Source of the DNA: Ochotona curzoniae
Taxonomy: Eukaryota > Chordata > Mammalia > Lagomorpha > Ochotonidae
Assembly: GCF_017591425.1 (NCBI RefSeq)
Contig: NW_024465777.1
Coordinates: 3,472,001-3,536,000 of the forward strand
Direction of reading: 5' to 3'
DNA length: 64,000 bases
Shown: positions 1-10,900 of the stretch, one piece after another
Numbering within the stretch: position 1 is the stretch's first letter
How the letters are laid out: each line of letters begins with the position of its first letter
Notes under the pieces: generated by a model
What the model was told of the DNA's origin: nothing
Databases searched by the model: none
Seen by the model: only the letters and a program-made list of their open reading frames with translations
Translations under genes and position numbers: made by a program

Positions 1-132
1 TCATCGGGTCAGGAGACCATGGTGGACCACAACTGGCAATGCCACTGGAGTAACACAGGACCCTTTTCATCAGATACTGCATTTACTTTGACCAAAAAGG
101 ATGGAGTGACCCCAACCTGAAGAACAAAGAAA

Positions 133-409
133 TAGCCCAGTGTGGCAGTCTAGTGGCTAGGGTCCTTGCCTTACACACACCAGGATCCCATAGGGGTGCC
201 AGTTTGTGTCCCTGCAGTCCCACTTCCCATCCAGCTCCCTGCTTGTGGCCTGGGAAAGCAGTCGAGGACAGCCCAAAGCCTTGGGACCCTCCACATGCAA
301 GACTGAGAAACTCTAGGTTCCTGGCTTCGTGTAGGCACAGGTCCAGCTGTTGGGGCCACTGTTAACTCTGAGTTCCCCCCAAAAAATAAATCTCTTAAAA
401 AAACAAATT
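133..409 (+). repeat. CSINE copy
   Basis: Diverged head agcccagtgtggc, body and aaaaaataaatctc tail. Confidence 0.8.
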
Positions 410-451
410 ACCCAGCCCCCCAAAAAAAGTGTATTGTAATTGAGCTTTTTT

Positions 452-781
452 GGGCCTGGCACAATGGCGCAGTGGTTAAGGTCCTCGCCTTGCACGCCCA
501 GGGAACCCATAACAGTGCCGGTTCTAATCCCAGCAGCTCCATTTCCCATCCAGCTCCCTGCCTGTGGCCTGGGAAAGCAGTCGAGGACGGCCCAAAGATT
601 TGGGACCCTGTACCCGCATGGGAGACCTGGAAGAGGCTGCTGGCTTCGGACTGGCTTAGCTCCAGCCGTTGTGGCTGCCTGGGGAGTGAATCATCAGATG
701 GAAGATCTTCCTCTGTTTCTCCTCTCTATATATCCGCCTTTCCAATAAAAATAAAAATAAAAATAAATCTTTTTTTAAAAA
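452..781 (+). repeat. CSINE copy
   Basis: Full-length, head gggcctggcacaatggcgca, tail (aataaa)n. Confidence 0.9.
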
Positions 782-875
782 ATGGAGCTTTTAATTTTAT
801 ACACAATTACAGAAACAGAAATATTGGGGCAGCTTAATCATCTACTTATGTTGAAATAGTAAAAGATCTGAGAGA

Positions 876-1152
876 GAGCCCAGTGCAATGGCTCAGTAGC
901 TAAATCCTCATCTTGTCATGTGCCAGGATGCCATATGGGCACCTGTTCATGTCCCAGCTGCTCCACTTCCCACTGAACTCCCCAATTATGGCCTCGGAAA
1001 GCAATTACAGAATGGCCCAAAGCCTTGGAGCCTGCACTCCCATTAAAAACTTCTGGTGGTTTCAGATCGGCTCAGCTCCTGTGGTAATGACCGCTAGGGG
1101 TTAATCAATGGACAAAAAATCTCTCCGTAAATCCTCCTTCCCAATAAAAGTA
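876..1152 (+). repeat. CSINE copy, old
   Basis: Head gagcccagtgcaatggctca; strongly diverged body. Confidence 0.75.
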
Positions 1153-1741
1153 TCTCATTGTTGATAAAACACAATTGACAATCAAATTTGTACTCTTGGC
1201 CCAATTCTGTTACCTTTGTGACCTAAACACTTGGATTTCATGGAACACACTTGGCTTAGAGGTCCCTCTGAATCACACTGGGAGTTTACGCAGTATGCAT
1301 TATGCCATTTACCATTTAACTATCAAAATGGGTTTTAAGCTCTTCTAAAATCTACAGGTTCTCTTTCTTTTTTACTAGTCAATGTTTTATGGGGAGGTAG
1401 TGGGTTTGGGGGGTTTTACCTTTGATTTGGAAAACATTGTTCTTCACAAGTTTCAGCTGTAGTTTCACTGGCTGCCTTCTGAAGATGTTTCCTAACTCTG
1501 TTCTGTGGTCACAAGAGATACAGGTTATCACAGCTTTTTAAAGGTGTTAAAACCTATTTGTGGCTCAAACTTTTTCATTCAACCTGATCAGGTTAAAGAG
1601 GAATAAAAATGGGATCACTCCTAGTTTATGATGACCCCATGTCCTTCAAACCTCTCAAGTTTATCTGCACAATGGAATGTATACTTTAGAAGGCTGTTTT
1701 TTAATCAAACTTTCAAGGAATTGTTTAAAACACTGTCAAGC

Positions 1742-2092
1742 CTGGGCTGGCACATTGGTCTGGCAGCTGAAGTCCTTCCCTTGCATGTCCTGAGATACTA
1801 TATGGGCAATGGTTCTAATCCCAGCAGCCCCACTTCCCATCCAGCTCCCTGCTTATGGCCTGGGAAAACAGTCGAGGACGGCCCAAAGCCTTGGGACCCT
1901 GCACCCGTGTGGGATACCTGGAAGAGGTTCCTGGTCCCAGTTTCAGATCAGCTTAGCTCCAGCCATTGCGGTCACTTGGGAAGTGAATCATCAGATGGAA
2001 GATCTTCCTCTCTGTCTCTCCTCCTCTCTGTCTCTCTGTATATCTGACTTTGCAATAAAAATAAGTAAATCTTAAAAAAAAAAAAAAAAACA
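1742..2092 (+). repeat. CSINE copy
   Basis: Full-length with (A)17 tail. Confidence 0.9.
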
Positions 2093-2478
2093 AAGCCACA
2101 GTCAAGCCAAGACAATTTTCCCCTCAGGTCCCCTCACTAACCACCTTTCCCTCTGTGCTTGCCACACGGTCCCCTGACAGGCGCAGATTCACAGCTAGAG
2201 GTCCAGGTGCAGTGACTTCCAGTGCTTCCCCTCCCCTTTCAGGATGAAATGCAAGCCTCTGCTTGGGAAGAAGCTCCTGGTTTCAGCCTGGCCCAGTCCC
2301 ACCTTCTGTGGCCATCTGCAGTGTCCCAGCTGACAGATCTCCATCTTTCTTTCCATATACATTAGTGACCTAGTAGAAAGAAGATCTCCGTCTTTGTCTT
2401 TCAACATAAGTATAAAATAACAAATACTGATATTAAGAAATGCCTCTTTATGCTTCTGCGTTAAATGAAGTTTAAAAA

Positions 2479-2761
2479 TTTATTAACAAATATATATAAA
2501 AGTTTATTGATTTCTTATAAATTTCACTTCTGTACAACTGTTATTATACAATATTTACAAGTATATGTACAAAGATTCCCACCTGTATGTAACCTCTGGT
2601 CCATCTGTGTGCTCATATGATGCAAGAGAAACCTAGAATATCAACATTTAATTACTTAAAATGTGTATAATAATCACTACTAAATTGCTCAAAGGGGATG
2701 GGATAATGCTACAAACTTGCAATAAAGTGCAATTTTGGGCAATCTTTGTAGATTTCTTCTT
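2479..2761 (-). promoter_or_regulatory. RSRP1: RSRP1 3' UTR with two poly(A) signals
   Basis: On the minus strand AATAAA occurs at 2503-2508 and again at 2479-2484, about 255 and 280 nt after the stop. The UTR is AT-rich and free of repeats. Which signal is used cannot be told from sequence alone. Confidence 0.65.
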
Positions 2762-5700
2762 TCAGACAGGTAGCCACAGCTCATATGGACTTTTCTTCTT
2801 ATTAATCTTTGGTGGTGATCCTGAAGATGTTTCTTCAGCAACAGCTTTATCCATGTTGTGGCCTGGTTTTGCTACAGAATTCTGGAAGAAAACAAGTTCA
2901 GTCAGCTTCTGAAAGATATAGTTATTTGTTTCTCACAAATTATATTAAACAATTCAATTTAAGAGACAAGATACCATCAATTAAATTCTAAACATGGCCC
3001 TATTTGTATTAGGATTCAGTCAAACTGTAAAGGTGCTCGCTCCAAGGAGCCACAGGGGGAAATCATGCTCAAAGTGTGACTATCACCAGAAAGATGGAAT
3101 CAGTAACACTCCTAATTAAACTCTACATCCAATTTCTGAAAAGCCAATACTTGCATATACCTACATTAGAGCTAAAAGCTATGTTTCTCTGCTGGGAAGA
3201 TTTTTCATTGAGGTTTTAAATTCCACCTTTTGTTAGCTCTTCTGACATCTACATAAACCAAAGAACAAGTTTCTTTTAAAAACATATTCCTCCCTCATTA
3301 ACAAGTACTGTAAAAATCAGTCCAAGCCCTAAGAAATCTATAGTAAGACACAATAAAACTGGACCTAACATTACATAGTAACAGCTTGAGCAACATCAAA
3401 CTTTGTTGACTGTTACATCCGGGAAAACTGAATTAAAGGCACAGTTCTTCATAATGTATTCCCCTGTTACCAATGCTAGTAACAAAGTCATACCAGGATG
3501 TAACTAGTTTCAAGAAACTCAGTTGCCAGTTGAGAATCTAACCATTTACATAGTAAGTGAAAACCTTGTCTACTCATACCAAGCAAACCCACACTTGGGT
3601 TCCAATGACAGGTCATTTAGTTGCAGTATCTTTGCTACATTAACTGACTTTTATTCTACCCTAGACCTTTTAAAGCCATGAGTTTATTAGCTTCGAAGTA
3701 TAGTGCAGTCTGCAATGCACACCTGCATATCTCTGGAGAATTACAATAAGCTTATCTTCAAATGAAGCAGGCCTTTTCTGTAATCTCTTAAAATATCTGG
3801 AATATACTGCATGTATTATGAAAGGGACATCTATAATAGAGATGCCCACCGTTACAAAGCCGACTTCTGCTTAGTTCTCCAAACTCTGGAGTACCATATG
3901 CAAATAATGTCTGTTGATTCTAGCATGCACATGGAATGGATCAACCAATAGGAATGTTAAGTAAACTTGCTTAAACCTTTGATGCTTTTGCCCATGTACC
4001 AATTACCAACAGATTTTCTTCATCAATGTCTGGAGAGCACATTCATGATTTCTATAAGACAGAAATAAAGCAGATAAACTATACTGTATGTTGAAAAGAG
4101 ATCTGTGGGAACATAATGTTGTAAACAAAAGCTACAGATAAATACTCTGAAGACCAGAGAAACACTGGAATTATAAAATTTTGGTACTACAAATCACCAA
4201 TGTTCCAGCTACAACATGTGACACCATCACTGTGTCAACTGAAAACAGTAAGCTTCCTGAACGTGATCCCATCTGTTTTCTGACACATCTGCTGGTGTTA
4301 GGACATCACATATGGCTAGGATTTCCAGGAGATACAGTCTAACGTAAATGAAAATGGCTCATCAGGGCTTTTCCCCGAAGCTTTGTAAAGATCTCATTGA
4401 TGCAAGCCAAAGGTGCTTACCTCGGACTTTGCTCCATCCTGTGACACAGCTGTTCCATGGCTTGTTTCTTTGGTAGCTGAAAGTGTTCGGAGACTGGCTG
4501 GCAAGTCAAAGTTAGCTGTTCCTAAGGCCTTTGCTGCATTGGCCTTCGCTATTTCCAACAGCTCCATCCGATCTATGAGACAAACACAGACAGTGGTTAT
4601 TTCTGCTTAAGACAGCAATACAAAAGGACGTGAAACTTGCTTTACTTTCCACTCATACAATTATATTCACACAAACAAAATTCCTTTATCTATTTTTTGC
4701 TGAGGAAAATAAACTTTCCTAAACAATCTGAAGTAGCCTTCAGTTCTGATCAACTACTTTATGTTGTTGCTTTCTCATCAAATGCTTATTTCTAAACCTA
4801 AGAATTAAAAGACCCTTAACATATATCCATCAACCTCTTGACTGAAACTAACAATGTCCACATTTCACCCACTTTCTCAACTGTACTGTACCTAACTTTT
4901 CCATTCCGTGATCCCATCCTAAGCAAAACTGATGTTATAAAATATTGCACAACTCAATTTTGTTCACTACTGATAACTAAAAAATGTTTTGATACTATTC
5001 TCTCCAACTCACAAAAGCTCACTGAGGGATTAGACATTCAGGAGAAGTTCAAATTTTAGCCCAGGTGAGGATCCCCCCATCACCCCGACAGAGCACCTAG
5101 CTTCCTTTGGATCTTCCCAGCCCCCACGCTCACAGTGCACCCCTGGGGAGCAGCAGCCACTCACATAGGAGCCCTAGACTGAGTTCCAGGCTCCTGGCTG
5201 CAGCATCTAGAGCCGGCATCTGGGCAGTGAGCCAGCAGATGTAGGCACTCTCTAGGTCTGCCAAACATGAAAACGGGGAAAAAAAATTAGCAGTTTAGAC
5301 ACAAGTCACTAGCATCTCAAAGTCTACACTAAAAACAAACTACCTGAGAAAAGGTTTCCTCCACCCTAAGCCATCAACACCAGCAGCTGAAATTTAATAC
5401 ACAAAGAAAAGAATGCAATGTTTCAATACTCAATGCCCAAAGAAACTGGAACAATATTCTTTAAGATCTATTTATTAAATTCCAAAAGCAGAATTGTAGA
5501 GAGAGATGGAGAATGGTATCTTCCACCAGCTGGTTCACTCCCAAAACGGCCCCAAAATGAAGGTTGAAGCCAGAAGCTTCTTTTAGATCCCCGGGGTGGG
5601 TGCAGGGACCCCCAACCCTCATCGCCGGCACTAGAGGCAGCAGCTGAATACACAAGGCCACAGCGCCAGCTCAAAGTCTCCTTTGCCACCAACAGTCACC

Positions 5701-6540
5701 CCTACCCACCCACCCACCCAGCCAGCCGTTCCCCAGACCCACAACTCACCTTTCTCGCTCAACCGGAACGGGGTGCGGCTGCGTGACCTGCTGCGGGACC
5801 TGCCCCTGCGCCGGCCGCGCTGCCCCGGGTACACGGCGCGTGCGAAGCCGTAGGAGCGGCGGGCGCGGGCCACCGGGGGCTGCGGCCGTCGGCGCGACCA
5901 CCGTCCCCGCGAGCGCGACCGGCTGCGGGAGCGGCCCCGCCAGGGGGACCGGCCGGCCCTGCGGGACCGCGAGCGGCTGCGCGAGTAGGAGCGCGAGTAG
6001 CGCCGGTACTTGCGCTGATGGCGCCTCCGGGAGCGGGATCGGGACCTGCTCCGGCTCCGGCTCGAGCCGCGCGAGCTGCCGGACGAAGAGCGGCTCGAGC
6101 GGCCAGAGCGCGACGTGGACGGCGAGCCCTTGTCCTGCGGAGAGCCGGGCCAGAGGGCGCTCACGTAGCCGGACATGTCGCCTCCCCGGAAACGCAGAAC
6201 GCCTGTGCGCAAACACACACCAAGGCCGGTCAGCGGCCGGAAGGGCTGGGCCGCGGCGCCGGCCCGGGAAGCAGGCGAGCCCCGCGCGTCCCCGCTCGGC
6301 CCCGCCGCGCCGACCGCGGCCTTCCCGCCCCCGCCGCGGCGCCACGCTCCGCCTGCCCCAGCTGCGCGCAGCCCGGGAGGCTCAGTCACCCGAACACTCA
6401 CCGCCGGGCGTCGCCGCCTCCCTCGGGGCCGAGACAAAGGCCAACCGCGACCTTCCGTTCGGAGCTCGCGGCGAACGGGCGCTTCCCGCCACTGCTTCCC
6501 AGCAGCTGTCTGGTCAACCACAAGGCCGACGTCCCGACGC
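2479..6540 (-). CDS. RSRP1: RSRP1, arginine/serine-rich protein 1 (whole gene; CDS 2762-6176)
   Basis: Five exons are visible: noncoding exon 1 (about 6402-6540), exon 2 (5750-6202, ATG at 6174-6176), exon 3 (4421-4572), exon 4 (3165-3248) and exon 5 (2762-2881 to the stop, then 3' UTR). All junctions are GT-AG. Exon 2 gives an RS-rich N-terminal region of 142 residues beginning [20 protein letters not shown], with several RS-dipeptide runs and a conserved RTPFRLSEK segment. Exon 3 adds a helical [14 protein letters not shown] block, and exon 5 ends SPYELWLPV. These match the order of human RSRP1 (C1orf63, about 290 aa from memory). RS-domain proteins are nuclear and usually linked to splicing; the specific role of RSRP1 is poorly known. 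Reading through exon 4 stops after 203 residues; skipping it gives 232. Either form is shorter than human, mainly because the RS region is shorter. Confidence 0.93.
2552..2571 (-). promoter_or_regulatory. Paired Pumilio response elements in RSRP1 3' UTR
   Basis: Minus-strand TGTACATA (2564-2571) and TGTAAATA (2552-2559) both fit the PUM1/2 consensus UGUANAUA and are separated by 4 nt, about 50 nt upstream of the first poly(A) signal. Closely paired sites in a 3' UTR suggest Pumilio-mediated control of mRNA stability. This rests on motif match only. Confidence 0.45.
2762..2881 (-). CDS. RSRP1: RSRP1 exon 5, C-terminal coding part
   Basis: The acceptor ttcttccag is followed by 39 codons and TGA (2762-2764). 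The peptide starts [17 protein letters not shown] and ends [12 protein letters not shown], matching the human C terminus (SPYGLWIPI). The frame is intact, so selection on this C terminus appears to have lasted. That favours at least some transcripts bypassing the exon 4 stop. Confidence 0.9.
   Translation of the reverse strand, partial: NSVAKPGHNMDKAVAEETSSGSPPKINKKKSPYELWLPV
3165..3248 (-). CDS. RSRP1: RSRP1 exon 4 with in-frame premature stop
   Basis: The exon is homologous to human codons for LSEKVTEDGTRNPNEK onwards. Acceptor ttatgtag and donor AAT|gtaggt bound exactly 84 nt, a multiple of three and phase 0 on both sides. In the homologous frame it reads [10 protein letters not shown], then TAA (3216-3218), then [17 protein letters not shown], which still aligns with human after the stop. 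The exon may be skipped, may be a stop-bearing isoform switch, or the stop may be an assembly error. Confidence 0.75.
4421..4572 (-). CDS. RSRP1: RSRP1 exon 3
   Basis: This 152-nt exon is bounded by acceptor tctcatag and donor GAG|gtaagc. It completes the split Asp codon and encodes [18 protein letters not shown], then a Ser/Thr-rich tail ending GAKSE. It is the best conserved non-RS block of the protein and matches human RSRP1 almost residue for residue at its start. It ends in phase 0. Confidence 0.92.
5085..5262 (+). repeat. CSINE fragment in RSRP1 intron 2
   Basis: Middle part only (gagttccaggctcctggctg); old. Confidence 0.55.
5458..5655 (-). repeat. CSINE fragment in RSRP1 intron 2
   Basis: Starts with the A-tail complement (ttaagatctatttatt); head lost. 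Confidence 0.75.
5750..6202 (-). CDS. RSRP1: RSRP1 exon 2 (start codon and RS domain)
   Basis: The acceptor gcgcacag precedes 6202, and 26 nt of 5' UTR lead to the ATG at 6174-6176. The exon encodes 142 codons plus one base and ends at donor AAAG|gtgag (5745-5749). SR/RS dipeptides cluster at residues 41-50, 66-72, 82-90 and 126-134, with a basic [16 protein letters not shown] stretch between. The exon is extremely GC-rich, so long open frames also occur on the opposite strand; these are composition shadows. Confidence 0.93.
6402..6540 (-). other. RSRP1: RSRP1 exon 1, 5' UTR
   Basis: A clean donor (GCG|gtgagt on the minus strand) lies at 6401/6402, upstream of exon 2 inside the CpG island. 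The region has no ATG in frame with the RSRP1 protein and is read as noncoding first exon. The transcription start near 6540 is a guess from the extent of GC-rich sequence; only the donor is directly visible. Confidence 0.55.
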
Positions 6541-7084
6541 GAAATGACAAGGACGTCCGCAGACGTGTCGAAAGTACGAGAAGGCGTAGGCGGGCGCAGG
6601 CGGGCGCAGGCGCACAGACGTTAGAATGGTGGGCGTGGCCTGTCTCTTGCCCAACCGCCGCTCGCCTCCTCCCTTAGCCCCGCCCACCTCACCCCATTTC
6701 CCGCCGTCCCGCCCCGCGGGGAGTCTAATGTGCGCACGCGCCGCTGAGTGCCCAATTCTGAGCTCTGAAATCCTGGCAGCTGGCCTAAGGTTCTTGATTC
6801 TTCCTCTTCCGGGTGAGCTGTGGAGGGGGGGGCCCGCCAAGAACCACCCTTCCCCAAACCAAAGTTAGAGACTGGTGCGGCGCGCCCCGTGGGCGAGTGC
6901 AAGTCCAGGCGCCTGTACCTTAGATGAGAGCAGGCACTGCTTCAGGATGTAGATGGTGGTATCCTTGGGCAGGTCCTGCTAAACAAATTGATTTAAGACG
7001 TCTATAATCAATATCCTGTAAGATGAACCATATATCGTGTTTATTAGTTGTTTAATATGCCATAATAAAGACCAGACCTTACCC

Positions 7085-8190
7085 TCTCACCTGTCCTTTT
7101 CTTTTTATTCAGGGACATGTATGTGATTTCCAGGTTTTCAACTAAAAGCTGTACCTCGAAACCATTTAAAAAGATTCAGAGCAGTTGCAGCACTGCTGGA
7201 AATCCAAGAGGCCAAGGTCAACATAGCCCTGGACAGGACACACCCTGGAGCAGCTGGTGGCGGTGAAGACTCTGCACTCCTCCCAGAGTGCCTCCCATGC
7301 TGTGGGGAGTAAGTGGAGTTCTTTCCAGCAGAGATGGGATTGGAGAGCTTGTCCAACAATGTGAGAGGTGCGAAGAGGAACGGGGGAGCTCTTGAATGGT
7401 TATGGGTTAGAAGACAAAGTCATTGATCTTGAAAAGAAAACGTCTGAGCTGTAAGAGCTGTTAGAATCATTAGCTGCGGGCGTCAGTGAAGAATTCAAGG
7501 GAATGAGTCTACACATCAGCAAATATTCCTGCCTTCTGGGATGCTCCGAGGAATTCCTGCCACCTGTTTGTCATTGCTCCGTGGGAGCTCACTCCTTCAT
7601 GCCTGCCATCACTGAGCCTCGAGAGAACTTGGCTGTAACTTCCGCTGGTCCTTTGGGTGATGGCTTCCTGTGCAGGTGCTGTGGCACACATACAGGTGGT
7701 TTGTGCAGAGGCAGTGCTTCAGCTCAAGCTCAGCACATCTATTCAGTGCATGAGGACAGCACCAGGGAAGCCGAAGCCTCTGGCTCAGTGCCGCCACCAC
7801 AGACAGTTGTGAACACTCTGGCACTGTGTCATGTGGCTTCTATGTTGGTGCAAGCCATGAAGAACAAACAGCACACACATATAGATATGTGCCTGCCAGT
7901 GTCAGACCTGATGACCCACACAGGTGCAAGGATGGCCTGGTGCCCCGGTGACTGGGAGGGACACAGTTACATCCATGCCCGCATGCCCGATGGCTGCTTG
8001 CTGCTCTGCACAGGAGTAGAACTCTTCTGTGTCTGCCTTTGCTGTTTTGCTCAGTTTTGTCTTGCTGTAACAAAATCCCTGAGACTAGAAAATTTACAAA
8101 GACAGAATCTCTGGGAAGTGCTAGGGTTGTTTATAGCAACGCATTCTCACGGTAATCTAGTCCCACAAGATCGGACCTATTCCTGAAGAA
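7085..8190 (+). other. Anonymous unique segment with a 227-codon open frame (7503-8186)
   Basis: This stretch is not SINE and is moderately GC-rich. Reading frames with protein-like composition shift across it: one near 7160-7260 reads RAVAALLEIQEAKVNIALD, and a longer one runs 7503-8186 with many Cys and His. Stops and frame changes separate them and I see no splice sites or poly(A) tail. I do not recognise the protein. A decayed processed pseudogene or chance open frames are both possible. Confidence 0.25.
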
Positions 8191-8350
8191 GGCACTGATC
8201 TATTCAATGAGGTTGGCATCCCTATGACCTGATTACTTTCCACTAGACTCTACTTCTCAATTGTTCCACGTATTAATACTACCACATTGGTTGAGCAAAC
8301 TTCTAGCACATAGCCTTTGGGGAACAAACCACATCCAAACAAGCTGTCTT
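8040..8350 (-). repeat. Possible old MaLR-type LTR fragment
   Basis: The plus strand contains phrases such as ctgtaacaaaatccctgaga, a 'cactgatctattcaatgagg ... ccctatgacctgatta' block and 'ggaacaaaccacatccaaac'. These resemble the reverse complement of ancient mammalian MST/MLT LTRs. The match is from memory and diverged, so a repeat search would be needed to name it. Confidence 0.35.
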
Positions 8351-9083
8351 AATTATATACACCTTAATCTTGAGACACTGCAGTCCTCACAAGGAATCTG
8401 ACTTCAGGAATGGTAAAGTCACCAACAAGAGAATAATGAGAAAGTCAATTGGCCCCAAAAAGAAAAAGGAGAAATTGTATATGAGTCTATTACAAGTGCT
8501 GTAAGACTTTCTGTTCAAAGGTTCCATGTGCTGTAATCTAGGCTGTATCCCGCTATCCCAAGTCTCTCCCAGCCTCTGCTGGACCATGTTGGATTTTTCA
8601 GCTTCGAGTCAATAACTCAGTGGTGTTGTGGCACATGTAAAGGTCACGTTCATCCTCATCCCAACCACAGAAGACCATATTGAGGATATAGTGCCATGAG
8701 GCCATTGTTTTACAACGAATGGAACAGGATCATACAGAGCACATTCCCCCATGGATGATGATATGCACCTGTCAGCCTAGCCGATGACATCAATGTGCTT
8801 CGAAAAAAAAAACAGCTCTGGCTGTTAACCCCTTACTCATCAACCTTTTGGTGAAACATCTTTAACATGCAAGATCTTTTCCTGAAAATGTTACAATGAG
8901 TACACAGATGCTGGAGGTCCTTGTGTTGTGCAATTGGACCTATATCTGATTTCTTTGGAATGCATGATTTATCTGCAATGATTCCATCCACTTGGATACT
9001 TTATGGCACATCAGGTCACCTAAATTGGCCTTCCTCAAGCCACTAGGCTGGTTTCTCTTTTTTTATGTTAGGGTTTTTGTTTG
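8351..9083. other. Intergenic stretch, nothing recognised
   Basis: AT-rich sequence without a supported gene, RNA or identifiable repeat. A short poly(A) run occurs near 8800. Confidence 0.5.
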
Positions 9084-9393
9084 TTTTTATTTTTATTGGA
9101 AAGGCAAATTTACAAAAAGAAAGAAAGACAGAAAGAAAGATCTTCCATCCATTGGTTCACTCTCCAAGTGGCCACAAATGGCACACTGATCTGAAACCAG
9201 GAACTAGGAGCTCCTTGCATGTCTCCCACATGGGTACAGGGACCCAAGGCTTTGGGCCATCCTCGACTGCTTTCCCAGGCCCCAAGCAGGGAATTGGAAG
9301 AGAAGTGGAGCAGCCAGGACATGAACTGGCACTCAAATGAGATGCCAGCACCTGAAGGTAGAGGATTAGCCTGTTGAGCCACAGCACCAGGCC
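9084..9393 (-). repeat. CSINE copy
   Basis: Full-length, ends cacagcaccaggcc. First of six SINEs in a row. Confidence 0.9.
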
Positions 9394-9402
9394 AATCCAG
9401 TG

Positions 9403-9672
9403 ATTTTTTTTTTTTTTAAGATTTATTATTTGAAAGAGTGACATAGACAAAGAGATCCTCCATTCGCAGGTTCACTCCCCAAATGTCTGCAATGGCCTGG
9501 CTAGGGCAGAAGCCAGGAGCCTGGAACTCCATCCTGGTTTCCCATGTGGGTTTTGGGGTTCATTTTCTGCTACATTCCCAAGGGAATTAACAGGGAACTG
9601 ATTCAGAGGTGTAGCAGCAGGACTCAAACCAGTGTCGATACGAGATGCTGGCATCACTGGCTGCACACACCA
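9403..9672 (-). repeat. CSINE copy, older subfamily
   Basis: T-run plus aagatttattatttgaaaga; diverged body. Confidence 0.75.
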
Positions 9673-9690
9673 CCATCTTCCAAATTGTAC

Positions 9691-10047
9691 TTTTTTTTTT
9701 TTTAAGATTTACTTTATTTTTTTTTACTGGAAAGTCAGATGTATAAAGAGAGACAGAAAGATCTTCTATCTACTAATTCACTCCCCACGTGGCTGCAACA
9801 GCTGCAGTTTAGCCGATCCAAAGACAGGAGCCAGAAGCTTCTTCTGTGCCTCTCACATGGGTGCAGGGTCCCAAGGCTTTGGACCATCCTTGACTGCTTT
9901 CTGATGCCACAGGAAGGGAGTTGGATGAGAAGCGATCTCACCAAGATTAGTACTGGCAAAAAAAAAAAAAAAATAGTACTGGCACCCACATGGAATCCCG
10001 GACATGCAAGGTGAGGACTTTAGCCACTAGGCTACTGTGCCGGATCC
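9691..10047 (-). repeat. CSINE copy
   Basis: Full-length with an internal A-run at 9960-9973 that duplicates the 'tactggca' phrase. Confidence 0.85.
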
Positions 10048-10073
10048 TGTCTGTAGTTTTCGTAGCCATTTAA

Positions 10074-10587
10074 TGGGCTAGCACAATGAATGGCTCAACT
10101 GACTTTACCTCCAAGTGCCGGCATCCCATACAGGCACCAGTTCATGTCCTGGCTGCACCTATTTGCTATCCAGCTTCCTGCTCGTGGCCTGGGAAAGCAG
10201 CGGAGGTTGGCCCAAAACCACGTGGGATAAGCAAAACCTCCTGGCTCCTGACTATGGAACCGCTCAACTCTGGCCACTGGCAGGCACAGGGACAACCAAC
10301 ACCATCATTGGACAGGGGATGGGATTGGGGAGAGGCGTGACCTTGGGCCTGGGGGTTGAAACTTCCAGCAGCCTGCTAGCTGCTGGTGGGTCTCAGGCCA
10401 AAACTTGGGACCCTGCACCCGCGTGGGAGACCTGGAAGAGCTCCTGGCTTCAGATTGGCTCAGCTCCAGCAGTTACGGTCACTTGGGGAGTGAACCATCA
10501 GATGGAAGATCTTCCTCTCTGTCTCTCCTCCTCTCTGTATATCTGCCTTTCCAATAAAAATAAATAAATCTTAAAAAAAAAAAAAAA
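10074..10587 (+). repeat. Composite CSINE with internal non-SINE block
   Basis: SINE head and body to about 10280, a G-rich block 10285-10390, then a second SINE body and tail. Either one element with an insertion or two fused copies. Confidence 0.7.
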
Positions 10588-10589
10588 GA

Positions 10590-10865
10590 GGGCCCGGCGC
10601 GGTGGCGCAAGTGGTTAAAGGTCCTCGCCTTGCACGCCCGGGATCCCATATGGGCGCCGGTTCTAATCCCGGCAGCCCTGCTTCCCTTCCAGCTCCCTGC
10701 CTGTGGCCCGGGAAAGCAGTCGAGGATGGCCCAAAGCTTTGGGAACCTGCACCCACGTGGGAGACCCGGAAGAGGCTCCTGGCTTCGGATCGGCATAGTA
10801 TCGGCCCGTTGCGCTCCGCCTTTCCAATGAAAATATAATAAAAATAAATCTTTAAAAAAAAAAAA
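10590..10865 (+). repeat. Young CSINE with internal deletion
   Basis: Near-consensus head ggcccggcgcggtggcgcaa; the segment before the tail is missing after cggcccgttgcgctc. Confidence 0.9.
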
Positions 10866-10900
10866 GAAAATGCAGAATTACAGAGAATCAGAGACAGATC

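Larger units (their letters stand above)
5745..6750. promoter_or_regulatory. CpG island at the RSRP1 promoter
   Basis: Dense CpG and GC content covers RSRP1 exons 1-2 and about 200 bp upstream. A GC box (cccgcccac) lies near 6678, with short GGCGCAGGCG-like repeats around 6590-6615. No TATA box is apparent. It is a housekeeping-type promoter. Confidence 0.7.

Noticed and set aside
440..837. Open frames of 60-150 codons that recur across the window with similar peptides (e.g. [16 protein letters not shown])
   Set aside because: They all lie in CSINE copies; the shared peptide is a translation of the SINE body, not a gene family.
5783..6677. Plus-strand open frames of 150-254 codons opposite RSRP1 exon 2
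   Set aside because: They mirror the GC-rich RS-coding sequence (few TA-containing stops), have no recognisable domains and no splice context. The minus-strand frame matches RSRP1.
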